Below, piece after piece: positions 51,786 to 61,252 of a stretch of DNA of 64,000 nt; the stretch's first letter is position 1; each line of letters opens with the position of its first letter. The stretch is taken from NCBI RefSeq assembly GCF_002257695.2, contig NZ_CP155571.1; one strand, written 5' to 3'. The notes under the pieces are model-generated. The model had not been told where the DNA came from. It worked only from the letters and a program-made list of their open reading frames with translations, and did no database searches. Both the position numbers and the translations under genes were made by a program. Source of the DNA: Sporomusa acidovorans (GTDB lineage: Bacteria > Bacillota > Negativicutes > Sporomusales > Sporomusaceae).

Positions 51786-53744
51786 TTGAGCATTAAGAAG
51801 AAATTAATCCTGATGATGCTGTTATTGACGGTCGTTCCGCTGATTCTTCTGTCTGTAATTTCCAGCTGGTTTTTGAGTAAGTCCATGGAAGAAGAGGCAG
51901 TAGCAACCTGCCAGGAACTGACCAAGGAGATTAAACTGCAAATCGACGCCTATTTGGATACTCCATTTACTGTGATAAAAACTGCGGCGCAGCAGCAGTC
52001 AATCCAGGCGATGGATCCGGCTCAGACAAGAGAATTTTTAATACAAGTCCAAAAGGGATATCCCGACTATACGTTTACATTGATTGACCAGCAGGGCAAT
52101 ATGCTTGCACGGGGCGATGATTTTCCCTTGATCAGTGTTAAGGCGCGGGAGTTTTTTCGTGATGCGATTGTCGGAAAGGATATAATATCAGAGGTTATTT
52201 TTAGCAAAAACGGCAGTCGTTTAGTCGTCAATCTGGAGACTCCGGTTCGCACTGGCGGAGATGGGAAAGTTGTCGGACTGATGCAGGCAACGATCGTTTT
52301 GTCGAAGCTGAGTGAATTCGTGACTACGTTTTCCACCGACGGCAGTACGGCGTATGTCATTGACAGCACCGGCAAGATCTTGGCTCACCCGGATGCCCAG
52401 ATCGTAGCAGAGCGTACCGATATGAGTCAGCTTACTTATGTGAAAACAGCGTTGGCCGAGAAGAAAGACGGCATTGCAACCATTGAGGATAAAGCCGGCG
52501 GCAAGAAATTGGTTGCCTATATTTTTGACAAGCGGACCGGGTGGCTGATTTGCATGGAGAAGCCGTATTCGGTGATTACCGCCAAAACGAATTCGTTATT
52601 ACTGGTTCTGGGTATAGTTTCTGCTGTTGTGCTAATCATTGTCGGGTTATTTGTAATGTTTAGCGCTTCACGCTTTACTGCCCCGATTCTCCGGATTCAT
52701 CAGTTGGCAAGCAAGGTAGCGGAGGGTGATCTTACCCAGAAGTCCAACTTTACGTCCAAGGATGAAATCGGGCTTATGGCGAAGGCTTTTGACGCGATGG
52801 TGGATAATTTGCGAACGTTGATAAGCCTGGTACAAGGAAACGCCGAGAAGGTAGCGGCAGCTTCCGAACAACTGACTGCCACCGCCGAACAGTCGGCTCA
52901 GGCTGTTAACCAGGTAGCCGGAGCCATTAGCAATGTGGCCGAGGGTGCAGAAAAGCAATTAAAGGCCGTAAATGAAACATCCTCTGTGGTAGCACAGATG
53001 TCAGCCGGTATTCAGCAAGCAGCAGCTAGTTCCAATCAGGTAGCCGAGCATTCAGCGAAAGCTGCCGACACAGCAAAAGAAGGGAATGCAGCGGTAGAAA
53101 AAGCCGTTAATCAGATGACTCACATCGAACAAACGGTTAACAATTCCGCACAGGTCGTTGCTAGATTGGGCGAAAGATCTAAAGAAATTGGGCAGATTGT
53201 GGACACAATATCAGGTATCGCCGGACAGACAAATTTATTGGCGCTTAACGCCGCGATTGAAGCAGCCAGAGCAGGGGAACAGGGAAGAGGTTTTGCTGTA
53301 GTAGCGGAAGAAGTTCGTAAGCTGGCGGAGCAATCCCAAGAGGCGGCAAAGCAAATTGCTACCCTGATTAGTGAAATTCAGGGGGATACAGATAAAGCAG
53401 TTGTTGTCATGGACGCAGGAACACATGATGTCAAGGTTGGAACAGAGGTTGTTACCGCCGCAGGCAAAGCATTTGAAGAAATTACAACGCTAGTAATGCA
53501 AGTATCTGAACAGGTAAAAGAGGCTTCTGCTGTTATGCAACAGATAGCTAGTGGCAGTCAGCAGATTGTAGCATCAGTGAGGGAAATCGACGGACACAGT
53601 AAAACAGCGGTTGGACAAGCTCAGACAGTGTCGGCTGCTACAGAAGAACAATCAGCCTCTATGGAAGAAATTGCATCATCCAGCCAGAGTCTCGCCAGAC
53701 TGGCGCAGGATCTTCAAGCAGCCGTTAGCCGGTTTCGGGTTTAG
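51786..53744 (+). CDS. Methyl-accepting chemotaxis protein
   Basis: 652 residues from a TTG start with GGGAGG upstream. A membrane helix (about 8-30), a double-Cache sensor (about 35-275), a second helix (about 278-300), HAMP, and a signalling domain with the tip EAARAGEQGRGFAVVAEEV. The cytoplasmic half is nearly identical in pattern to the receptor at 12795-14768, while the sensor halves differ, so the ligand is probably different. It stands alone with its own terminator. Confidence 0.88.
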   Translation: MSIKKKLILMMLLLTVVPLILLSVISSWFLSKSMEEEAVATCQELTKEIKLQIDAYLDTPFTVIKTAAQQQSIQAMDPAQTREFLIQVQKGYPDYTFTLIDQQGNMLARGDDFPLISVKAREFFRDAIVGKDIISEVIFSKNGSRLVVNLETPVRTGGDGKVVGLMQATIVLSKLSEFVTTFSTDGSTAYVIDSTGKILAHPDAQIVAERTDMSQLTYVKTALAEKKDGIATIEDKAGGKKLVAYIFDKRTGWLICMEKPYSVITAKTNSLLLVLGIVSAVVLIIVGLFVMFSASRFTAPILRIHQLASKVAEGDLTQKSNFTSKDEIGLMAKAFDAMVDNLRTLISLVQGNAEKVAAASEQLTATAEQSAQAVNQVAGAISNVAEGAEKQLKAVNETSSVVAQMSAGIQQAAASSNQVAEHSAKAADTAKEGNAAVEKAVNQMTHIEQTVNNSAQVVARLGERSKEIGQIVDTISGIAGQTNLLALNAAIEAARAGEQGRGFAVVAEEVRKLAEQSQEAAKQIATLISEIQGDTDKAVVVMDAGTHDVKVGTEVVTAAGKAFEEITTLVMQVSEQVKEASAVMQQIASGSQQIVASVREIDGHSKTAVGQAQTVSAATEEQSASMEEIASSSQSLARLAQDLQAAVSRFRV

Positions 53745-53756
53745 TATATGATGGAA

Positions 53757-53800
53757 AAGGGCTGAAATCCGTTATTTTTTAAGGATCTCAGCCCTTGTTT
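53757..53800 (+). terminator. Rho-independent terminator
   Basis: AAGGGCTGAAATCC pairs with GGATCTCAGCCCTT, followed by a T-rich tail. A second weaker hairpin, AAATCCCG with CGGGATTT, follows at 53872-53909. Confidence 0.85.
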
Positions 53801-53987
53801 CTTTCTAATAATCGATGGATGAAACAGCGCAAATCATCTTATGGAATAAACTGATAGATGACTTTTTAGACAAATCCCGTTTCAGGCGGAAAGCCAGAAA
53901 GCGGGATTTTGTTCGTAGTTATGAGGCTAACATATCTAATACGTTTATTTATTACATCCTATTTTGCCTGAATTTTAAAATAATACA

Positions 53988-54016
53988 TTGACATAATATA
54001 TTAAAACATATAAAAT
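53988..54016 (+). promoter_or_regulatory. Promoter of the second MFS/dehydratase module
   Basis: TTGACA (53988-53993), 17 bp, TAAAAT (54011-54016). The block TTGACATAATAT recurs at the promoter of the gntR gene at 57349. AATCATATATGATT, a palindrome, follows at 54028-54041. Confidence 0.6.
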
Positions 54017-54080
54017 AAAATATATAAAATCATATATGATTTTAAAAGAGCTCAAAAAGTTGGATATGGGAGGTAGAAAA

Positions 54081-55358
54081 GTGCAGGAAAATGTCTTAGA
54101 AGAAAAACCGACTAGGCGACGGTTTTTAATGATCTTTGTACTGTTTATTGGTATTGCAGTTGCCTTCGTTGATAGGGTAAATGTTTCTGTTTTAGCAGCA
54201 AATGACCCATTTCTTATGGAAATGGGAATAAAAGGTCAACCCGTTCAGATTGGTTTAATGATGTCGGCATTTTTAGCTGTTTATGGTCTTGCTAATATAA
54301 CATTAGCCCCATTAGGCGATTTGATCGGTCCGCGAAAGATGATGTGTATTTGTATTGTTTTAATGCTGATATCTATTTTTTTGAGTGGTATTGCTACGAC
54401 ATTTATGGTTTTGATCATAGGGCGAATGATATTGGGAATAGGCGAAGGCATGTATTATCCGCAGCAAAGCGTGTATGTACGGCATTGGATCCCTGTTCAG
54501 GAACGGGGACGTGCCAATGCCAGCTGGATTATTGGACAATCAGTTGCTCCGGCTATTGCCATGCCATTGTTGACCGCTATTATTGCTCATTACGGCTGGC
54601 GCGCTAATTTTTATCTTTGTTTTGTGCTTACATTGATACCATTATGGCTGTTTTGGTTTCATACAACGGATAAACCACAACAAAGCAAGAAAGTCAATAA
54701 AGCGGAATTGACATATATCGAAGCAGGTATGGAAGAAAAGCAAGATAACACCAATGACAAAGAGAAGCTTTCCCTGATTCATCGTTTAAAAATAATATCA
54801 AAAAATCCGCATTATTGGTTCTTGGTTGTCTGGTATATGTGTTTGCAATTCAATTATTGGGGTTTAGTTTCTTGGATACCGGCTTACTTAAAGGTCGCTA
54901 AGGGATTTTCCTGGGCTGAAATGGGATGGATTGCATCATTGCCTTTTATTGTAAATATTTTTACTAAAGCGATAAACGGTTTTATTAACGATAAAATTGG
55001 TCGCTGTGCACCATTACTGCTAGTTAGTATGATTTTGGGGACCTTTTTTATGTACACTACAACCGCGATAGCCGGAAAATATCCGTCTGCTATTTGTTTA
55101 GCCTTGGCGGTTGGCTTTAATTCTATGGCTACATCTTCGGCATGGACTTTGCTGCAGGGACTTGTTCCTTCTAAAGTTTTATCAACCGCAGGTGGTACAA
55201 TGAACGGTATTTCTACAGGATTCTCTGCTTTATCACCAGTTATAATCGGCTTTTTTATCAGCTTATTTGGAAGTTACGATAGTGGCTTGTATTGTTTAGT
55301 CGCCGCTGGTTTATTAGCCATATGCGTGTCATCATTCTTGACAATTAAAAAGTATTAA
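54081..55358 (+). CDS. MFS transporter, ACS type
   Basis: 425 residues from GTG at 54081, placed 7 nt after GGGAGG; an in-frame ATG at 54036 has no ribosome site. Signatures: VAFVDRVNVSVLAANDPFL in helix 1, GDLIGPRKMMCI in the 2-3 loop, GIGEGMYYPQQSVYVRHWI in helix 4. It is a close paralogue of the transporter at 10497-11789. It is followed by an acid-sugar dehydratase, so an aldonate or aldarate is the likely cargo. Confidence 0.85.
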   Translation: MQENVLEEKPTRRRFLMIFVLFIGIAVAFVDRVNVSVLAANDPFLMEMGIKGQPVQIGLMMSAFLAVYGLANITLAPLGDLIGPRKMMCICIVLMLISIFLSGIATTFMVLIIGRMILGIGEGMYYPQQSVYVRHWIPVQERGRANASWIIGQSVAPAIAMPLLTAIIAHYGWRANFYLCFVLTLIPLWLFWFHTTDKPQQSKKVNKAELTYIEAGMEEKQDNTNDKEKLSLIHRLKIISKNPHYWFLVVWYMCLQFNYWGLVSWIPAYLKVAKGFSWAEMGWIASLPFIVNIFTKAINGFINDKIGRCAPLLLVSMILGTFFMYTTTAIAGKYPSAICLALAVGFNSMATSSAWTLLQGLVPSKVLSTAGGTMNGISTGFSALSPVIIGFFISLFGSYDSGLYCLVAAGLLAICVSSFLTIKKY

Positions 55359-55419
55359 ATTGTGTTAATACAGCCTGTTAGTGAATTATATATTTTAAGT
55401 TAAAAAAGGAGAGATTTAT

Positions 55420-56610
55420 ATGAAGATTACTAATGTTGACATTATTGATGTAGCGAATGATTTTGCGTCAGCAACAAGCAAGTGGCGCCCGGTGGTAGTA
55501 AAAATCAATACAGATGAAGGTATTTCCGGATTCGGGGAAGTTGGGTTAGCCTATGGTGTAGGTGCTTCGGCTGGTTTTGGTATGGCAAAAGATTTAGCAA
55601 ACATAATTATCGGAATGGACCCACGCAATAATGAAGAAATATGGAACAAGATGCAGAAGAAAACTTTCTGGGGCCAAGGTGGCGGAACAGTGGTCACTGC
55701 TGCCATGAGCGGTATTGATATTGCGTTGTGGGATATTAAAGGTAAGGTTTTGCAAACACCGGTATATCAACTTTTAGGCGGTAAGACTCGTAGTAAAATT
55801 CGGGCTTATGCCAGCCAATTACAATTTGGCTGGGGAAAGGGAAGTCAAAAATCAATGTTAGTTAAGCCGGAAGAATATGCAGAAACAGCCGCGATTGCAG
55901 TTGCCGACGGTTATGATGCGATTAAAATTGACGTACTGGCCATGGATGATAAAGGAAATTGGAATCAGCGTAATTTAAACGGGGTATTGTCCGACAGTGT
56001 ATTGCGACTCGGATATGATCGTTTGAAGGCTGTCCGGGAAAGAATAGGGAATAAAATCGATGTTATTGTGGAAATGCATTCTTTTACCGACACCACAGCC
56101 GCTATCCAATTCGGTAAAATGATTGAGGAGTTAGGTGTATACTACTATGAAGAACCGGTAATGCCTCTGAATCCTAAACAAATGAAAAAAGTTGCCGATC
56201 ATGTAAACATACCGATAGCAGCGGGAGAACGGATTTATACACGTTGGGGATATCGGCCGTTTTTTGAAAATGGTTCACTTGATGTTATTCAACCGGATAT
56301 TTGTACTTGTGGCGGTATTACAGAAATTAAAAAAGTATGTGACATGGCGCATGTATACGACGTGTCCGTACAAATCCATGTGTGCGGCGGCCCGATTTCT
56401 ACGGCGGTAGCCTTGCAAATGGAAGCAGCTATTCCGAATTTTCAGATTCATGAATTGCATCGATATGCATTGTTAGATGCTAATACTAAGTCTTGTAAGT
56501 ATAATTACCAACCCCAAAATGGCTATTATGACGTACCGGAATTGCCAGGTATTGGTCAAGAATTAACGGAAGAAACGATACAAGCTTCTGTCGTAGCAAC
56601 TGTAGAATAA
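55420..56610 (+). CDS. Enolase-superfamily acid-sugar dehydratase (paralogue)
   Basis: 396 residues, AAAGGAGAG upstream. Barrel residues: Lys in AIKIDVLAMD, EMHSFTDTTAAIQF (Glu ligand and His), YYEEPVMP, AAGERIYTRWGYRPFFE, and the dyad IQPDICTCGG / QIHVCGGPIS. The same E-x-H arrangement as at 31165 places it with dehydratases of sugar acids. It is co-oriented with the upstream MFS permease. A different capping domain (for example EEIWNKMQKKTFWGQGG) and barrel end suggest a related but not identical substrate. Confidence 0.85.
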   Translation: MKITNVDIIDVANDFASATSKWRPVVVKINTDEGISGFGEVGLAYGVGASAGFGMAKDLANIIIGMDPRNNEEIWNKMQKKTFWGQGGGTVVTAAMSGIDIALWDIKGKVLQTPVYQLLGGKTRSKIRAYASQLQFGWGKGSQKSMLVKPEEYAETAAIAVADGYDAIKIDVLAMDDKGNWNQRNLNGVLSDSVLRLGYDRLKAVRERIGNKIDVIVEMHSFTDTTAAIQFGKMIEELGVYYYEEPVMPLNPKQMKKVADHVNIPIAAGERIYTRWGYRPFFENGSLDVIQPDICTCGGITEIKKVCDMAHVYDVSVQIHVCGGPISTAVALQMEAAIPNFQIHELHRYALLDANTKSCKYNYQPQNGYYDVPELPGIGQELTEETIQASVVATVE

Positions 56611-56713
56611 TCAGTATGTAAAAAATCAAAGGTGAGCTTCTCTGCAGGCAACATAAACATGTTATCAACCAGAGGAGCTTGCCTGTCTACTTTACAAGGA
56701 AGAGGAAATTATA

Positions 56714-57214
56714 GTGAATAGTATTGATCGATTATTGGCTTTAATTCCGATACCAAAGGTTATAAAAGTTCGGCAACATTTTTCGCGACCAGTAGTAGAA
56801 AATATTGCCGGAGTCGGTGTACCCCAATTTAAGCGTATGGCTATTCTTGATATTACTAAAGAATCCCATGGTGGAGCTAATGGATTAGGCTTGGGTGATT
56901 ATACAACCAAACGGGCTTTCCGCAAATTTAACTTTGAACAGACTTATGCCAATTCTTTAACGACCACGGTAACAAGTACTGCGAAAATGCCAATCATATT
57001 AAAAAATGATAAACAAGCGATTCAAGCATGCATTAAATGCAGCAATCAAGAGGATAAGGCAAATATTACGATAGTAAGAATTAAAAATATGTTATCAATG
57101 GAAGAAATTGAAATATCGGAAAATTTAAGATATTATGTCATGGAGCATCCCCAACTGGAAGTTTTAAGCGAACCATATACGTGGTGCTTTAATGACGATG
57201 GAAATTTTGTTTAG
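56714..57214 (+). pseudogene. LarA/DUF2088-like protein, probably internally deleted
   Basis: 166 residues from a GTG with GAAGAGGAA upstream. The first 30 residues (LLALIPIPKVIKVRQHFSRP) look like the start, and residues from about 36 (QFKRMAILDITKESHGGANG, LGLGDYTTKRAFRKFNF, YANSLTTTVTSTAKMPIIL) like the C-terminal part, of proteins of 400 or more residues that I associate with the LarA-like/DUF2088 or DUF362 group. If so, about 250 central residues are lost in frame. The reading frame is intact and has a ribosome site, so a short functional form cannot be excluded. Family assignment is from memory and uncertain. Confidence 0.45.
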
Positions 57215-57348
57215 TTAGCATACGAATTTTCCGTAGCCTTTTAAATTTTACATAAAATAGTTGTAAGAAAGTTTTTATTATGCTGAAAAAACCAGCGATT
57301 GATTACTTATACAGAACAATCTATGTAAAAAATCAGGAAATAAAGTAC

Positions 57349-57377
57349 TTGACATAATATTAATTGCCAAATAATAT
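57349..57377 (+). promoter_or_regulatory. Promoter of the GntR/FCD gene
   Basis: TTGACA (57349-57354), 17 bp, TAATAT (57372-57377). The start site would fall only about 15 nt before the ATG at 57399, and no ribosome site is seen, so the mRNA may be nearly leaderless. Confidence 0.6.
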
Positions 57378-57398
57378 ATCATATTGTATAATAACGCT

Positions 57399-58097
57399 AT
57401 GGAAAAAAATATCAATAATACAAAAAACAAGAGAATAAGTAAAAAAGAACAGGCTTATGAGTATATTCGTACTAACATTTTGAATGGTACTTTTGGACCA
57501 GGATATCGGATTGTCATTGATAATATAAAGAAAGAATTGGCGTTAAGCAGTATCCCTGTGAGAGAGGCAATCCAACAATTAGAAGCAGAAAATTTGATTC
57601 AAGTGATTCCGTATAGCGGGGCTGTTGTTAAAATGGTTGACGAAAAGGATTATGAGGAGAATCAAACTCTTTTGGCCATTTTGGATGGAGCTGCTACTGC
57701 CATGGCATCGGAACATTTAACGCAAGCGGATTTTCAAAGGTTGGAACAGTTAAATTCTGATATGGCTGTGGCTTTGGATGAGTTGCAGTTGGAAGAATTT
57801 GGAGAGCTTAATGCTGAGTTTCACAAAATGATTTATCATCGCTGTGGCAATAGTTATCTAATTAATACTTTGGCAAATGTATGGCAACGTATGATGCAGA
57901 TAAGAAAATCTATATATACTTTGGTCCCCTATAGAGGGAAGGAGTCTATACATGAGCATGCAGCCTTAATAGAAATGTTTAAGGCACATGAACCATTAGA
58001 AAAAATTGAAAAATTTAGTCGGAAACATAAAATGGAAATGTTAGAAGCAGTAAAAAAAGTAATACAGAATAAAAAGAAGAAGAACAAAATATTGTGA
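57399..58097 (+). CDS. GntR-family regulator with FCD domain
   Basis: 232 residues from ATG at 57399 (TTG at 57384 is an alternative). Winged helix: QAYEYIRTNILNGTFGPGYR and KKELALSSIPVREAIQQLEA; FCD domain with LAILDGAATAMASEHLTQAD and LNAEFHKMIYHRCGNSYLIN. The C-terminus is Lys-rich (NKKKKNK). It follows the second MFS/dehydratase module and shares a promoter block with it, so it likely regulates that module. Confidence 0.82.
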   Translation: MEKNINNTKNKRISKKEQAYEYIRTNILNGTFGPGYRIVIDNIKKELALSSIPVREAIQQLEAENLIQVIPYSGAVVKMVDEKDYEENQTLLAILDGAATAMASEHLTQADFQRLEQLNSDMAVALDELQLEEFGELNAEFHKMIYHRCGNSYLINTLANVWQRMMQIRKSIYTLVPYRGKESIHEHAALIEMFKAHEPLEKIEKFSRKHKMEMLEAVKKVIQNKKKKNKIL

Positions 58098-58194
58098 TTG
58101 GATAAAAAGAGGGAACAGGTAAGCAAGATTTACAGGACGAAATTACCAATGAGGGTTAGCTTATAATAGTGGAAAACAACGGGTTTGCCGCATT

Positions 58195-58233
58195 AATGCC
58201 AAGTAAGCATTTAAACTCTTACTTGGCATTTTA
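58195..58233 (+). terminator. Terminator between convergent gntR and uxaA-like genes
   Basis: AATGCCAAGTAAG (58195-58207) pairs with CTTACTTGGCATT (58218-58230), then a T-rich tail. Confidence 0.85.
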
Positions 58234-58292
58234 ATTAATTTGTCATAGTAGTTCAGCGTTAATAAATGATTCTGAACTCATTTATTATAGAG

Positions 58293-59456
58293 TTAAATAA
58301 CTGGACCGTGCATGAAAATATCCATTGAATTTGTATAGCCGGAGATTTCAGCTTTGGTCATACCGCCGGCGGCGACACGTAGTAATGCATCGAATACCTT
58401 TTTTCCGGCATCAGGTATTGTGTCCGTTCCGTCAATAACTCCGCTTAAATTTATATCAATATGATCACTCATTTTTTCTGCGGCAGTCCGGCTGCCGGTA
58501 ATTTTTAATACTGGTACAAAAGGAAACCCTTGAGGTGCTCCCCGGCCTGTGGCAAAGGCGATTATATTACAGCCTGCGGCGGCAAGACCTGTTAGTATCT
58601 CTGGCTCTCGACCGGGAGAATCCATTACCACAAGGCCGTGCACGGTTGGACGTGTTCCATACTCATAAACTGCTTGAATTGGTGCTGAACCGGCCTTCGC
58701 GATTGATCCAAGTGATTTTTCTTCAATTGTGGATAATCCGCCCTTAATATTTCCTCCAGTAGGTTGTCCGCCGCGTATATCTTCACCTACTGACATCGCT
58801 CGTTTTTCCATTCGATCAACTAACTCCAAGATTTTTTTGGCAACGGTTTTGTTAGCTGCATGGCTGGCTATAATATGCTCAGCCCCAATAAATTCCGTAA
58901 TTTCGCCGATAACAGATGTTCCGCCAGCAGCGATAATTAAGTCGGAAGCTACACCGATTGCGGGGTTTGGTACTAAACCGGAAGTTGTATCTGAACTGCC
59001 GCACTTCATTCCTAAAACTAATTCGCTGATGGGAAATGCTTCACGTTGTTGGAGTGATGCTTCGCGTACCATTTCTTGTGCCAATAATACGCCGGCGGCA
59101 GTTGTTTTGGCGGCGCCGCCAGTCTCTTGAATTACGAGATATTCCACTCGCTTGCCGGCTTCGCGGATTCCCTTTACTACTTCCTGTAAATTTGTGCTTT
59201 CGCAGCCCAAACTAACAATAATCACGGAATGTAAATTAGGATTTTTTCCTAGAGCAATTAAAATGCGGTTTACTTGTCGAATATCAATTGGGGTTTGGCA
59301 ACAACCCTGGTGATGAGTAAACCGGACTGTCCCTTGTACTTTTTGAGCAATTGCTTCTACTACTTCATTAGCACATACTACTGCTGATAAAATGCCAACA
59401 TAGTTACGAGTGCCTACTGTACCGTCAGCACGACGGTAACCCATAAAGTTTTCCAT
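58293..59456 (-). CDS. UxaA/GarD-family dehydratase, large (C-terminal) subunit
   Basis: 387 residues; ATG at 59456 follows AAGGAGAGA. The family block GYRRADGTVGTRNYVGILS starts the protein, followed by THHQGCCQTPIDIRQVNRI, SLGCESTNLQEVV, LVLGMKCGSSDTTSG (Fe-binding Cys region) and FATGRGAPQGFPFVPVLKI. UxaA/GarD enzymes remove water from altronate or galactarate using Fe(II). The split SAF-domain subunit is encoded directly upstream, 1 nt apart. The neighbouring CdaR regulator points to an aldarate-type substrate. Confidence 0.88.
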   Translation of the reverse strand: MENFMGYRRADGTVGTRNYVGILSAVVCANEVVEAIAQKVQGTVRFTHHQGCCQTPIDIRQVNRILIALGKNPNLHSVIIVSLGCESTNLQEVVKGIREAGKRVEYLVIQETGGAAKTTAAGVLLAQEMVREASLQQREAFPISELVLGMKCGSSDTTSGLVPNPAIGVASDLIIAAGGTSVIGEITEFIGAEHIIASHAANKTVAKKILELVDRMEKRAMSVGEDIRGGQPTGGNIKGGLSTIEEKSLGSIAKAGSAPIQAVYEYGTRPTVHGLVVMDSPGREPEILTGLAAAGCNIIAFATGRGAPQGFPFVPVLKITGSRTAAEKMSDHIDINLSGVIDGTDTIPDAGKKVFDALLRVAAGGMTKAEISGYTNSMDIFMHGPVI

Positions 59457-59457
59457 A

Positions 59458-59757
59458 TTATCTCTCCTTCTGAAGGTCACCACGGCCGCGTAAACTTTCA
59501 ATATTTTGTACATGGGCATGGTAACCGGATAAAATATTTGCTGTCGCCCGGCCTATGACCTCTCCATACTTTACTATTTCCTCGCCACACGCAACATCCC
59601 GCAGAGTAAATTTGTGACCATACGGTATATCTTCATTGATTATAATTTTGCAGAGTTCGCGATCAAGTCTTGCTAGTGCTTCTTGGCCGGCCTTAAGGTC
59701 TTGTACTGCTGTGGCTACGTTATCCTTGCCACGTAAGATAATCGCATCAATAGACAT
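59458..59757 (-). CDS. UxaA-family dehydratase, small SAF-domain subunit
   Basis: 99 residues with AAAGGAG upstream. The SAF (altronate dehydratase N-terminal) domain shows AIILRGKDNVATAVQDLKAG and IPYGHKFTLRDVACGEEIVK, ending YGEVIGRATANILSGYHAHV with the conserved His-x-His. It is the N-terminal part of UxaA encoded as a separate gene and must act with the large subunit that follows 1 nt later. Confidence 0.88.
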   Translation of the reverse strand: MSIDAIILRGKDNVATAVQDLKAGQEALARLDRELCKIIINEDIPYGHKFTLRDVACGEEIVKYGEVIGRATANILSGYHAHVQNIESLRGRGDLQKER

Positions 59758-59778
59758 TCTGGTTTCTCCTTTTTATAA

Positions 59779-61047
59779 TTAATTTACAATAACGGCGACT
59801 CCATCCGGGATTATGGTAACTTTCGCCTGAGAGCCCACTTTGGCTTCCGCCATGCGCATTGCCTGTTCTAACGTATAGGCCGCTTCAAACCCCATAGTTT
59901 TTAATATATGGTGATCACATTGATCGGTAACAAAAATAATTGTATGCTTGAGTTGAATTCGTGCCATGATTTGAGCAGCCCATTGGTCAGGTATGGTAGA
60001 ATTTCTATCCGTTCTCATAATCTTTTTCATCACAGCCTGCGCTCCATTACGAAGCCAATTATACATATCTTCACTGCCATGACCATCGTTGCAAGCCGCA
60101 CAGGCAATAATTACACCACCCTCCTTGCAGGTTGCTTCTGCGGAAGATAAAGATTTAACATGTTGATAGATATTCTGATCAAGTGGGTAGCCCCCATTGG
60201 ATGTTATTACTATATCGGCGGGCATGGACTTTACGCTGGCCAATTTGCCGATAAAATTGCACCCTGCCACATGCGCCTGTTCTAAATCACCGGCAAAGGC
60301 TTGGATGATTTTTTTATTTGAATCAAGTACCACGTTTACTATAAATGCAAGATTAGCCTTTTGGGCGGCATATAGCATGTCGGTATGAATCGGATTATCT
60401 TCTAAAATGCCGGCTCGGGCTTTTTCATGAGCAATAAACTCAGCGCAATGATTGGCTAATACGGTTATGCGACTGGCGATTCCCGGCAAAACGCTTTTGC
60501 GGCCGCCGGAAAAACCAGCGAAAAGATGCGGTTCAATGAACCCTTCTGCAATTAGCAAGTCTGTTTCTACGGCAAGCTTGTTAATGATCAAATCTCCTCC
60601 GGAAGGAAGCTTGCCTATATTCACTAAAGAATTTTTATCTTGACCGTCATGAATAACAATTCTTTCATTTTTAAATAAATCTTCGCCAAACTTATTCAGT
60701 AATTCATTCCTCGTACTAGCTCGATGAAACCCTGTAGCAACTAAAAAAGTAATTTCAGCTTGCGGGTTAACGCTGCGAATTTCTTCAAGCAATAAAGGCG
60801 TGATTATTTTAGTCGGCACAGGTCGGGTGTGATCACTAGTAATAATAGTAATTTTCTTTTTTCCTTTTGCTAAATCACGTAATCGTAACGATTTGATGGG
60901 ATGTTCCAAAGCCATTTTCACTAATTGCCGTTCTTCGGCCTCTGGTTGAAACTGATGGGCACGCGATTCTAAAATACCTTCGATTCGGTGTTCTGGTATA
61001 TTGAGTGTAAGCTGCGTGCGGCCATATGGAATATTGATAGTTGCCAA
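59779..61047 (-). CDS. larA: LarA-family nickel-pincer-dependent racemase/epimerase
   Basis: 422 residues of the DUF2088/LarA family: ITIITSDHTRPVPTKII, LVATGFHRASTRNELL, the cofactor-binding Lys and His region GFIEPHLFAGFSGGRKSVLP, and TSNGGYPLDQNIYQHVKSL. LarA racemises lactate with the nickel-pincer nucleotide; homologues act on malate, gluconate and other 2-hydroxyacids. Here it is in an operon with the UxaA-type dehydratase, so it probably epimerises a sugar acid. No larB, larC or larE genes for cofactor synthesis are in the window. Confidence 0.85.
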   Translation of the reverse strand: MATINIPYGRTQLTLNIPEHRIEGILESRAHQFQPEAEERQLVKMALEHPIKSLRLRDLAKGKKKITIITSDHTRPVPTKIITPLLLEEIRSVNPQAEITFLVATGFHRASTRNELLNKFGEDLFKNERIVIHDGQDKNSLVNIGKLPSGGDLIINKLAVETDLLIAEGFIEPHLFAGFSGGRKSVLPGIASRITVLANHCAEFIAHEKARAGILEDNPIHTDMLYAAQKANLAFIVNVVLDSNKKIIQAFAGDLEQAHVAGCNFIGKLASVKSMPADIVITSNGGYPLDQNIYQHVKSLSSAEATCKEGGVIIACAACNDGHGSEDMYNWLRNGAQAVMKKIMRTDRNSTIPDQWAAQIMARIQLKHTIIFVTDQCDHHILKTMGFEAAYTLEQAMRMAEAKVGSQAKVTIIPDGVAVIVN

Positions 61048-61166
61048 GTAGAATTTCCCCCTTGTTTGTTATTGATTGTTGGAAATAACGCTTTTATCAA
61101 CAATATACTATTTCAAACAAATTTGTTTTTTTTCCTTGAAACAATAAGACAGGAATATTTTAAAAA

Positions 61167-61205
61167 TTGGCTTTTCATTGTCCATTATGGACAATGAAAA
61201 GCCAA
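61167..61205. promoter_or_regulatory. 39-bp perfect palindrome between larA-like and cdaR-like genes
   Basis: TTGGCTTTTCATTGTCCA, TTA, then the exact 18-bp complement. It lies in the divergent promoter region with no T tract, so it is more likely an operator than a terminator. A smaller palindrome AAACAAATTTGTTT lies at about 61115-61128. Confidence 0.7.
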
Positions 61206-61252
61206 ACTGTAAGGGGTACAATTTATTTATAACAGCAAGGATGGTAAAGCCG

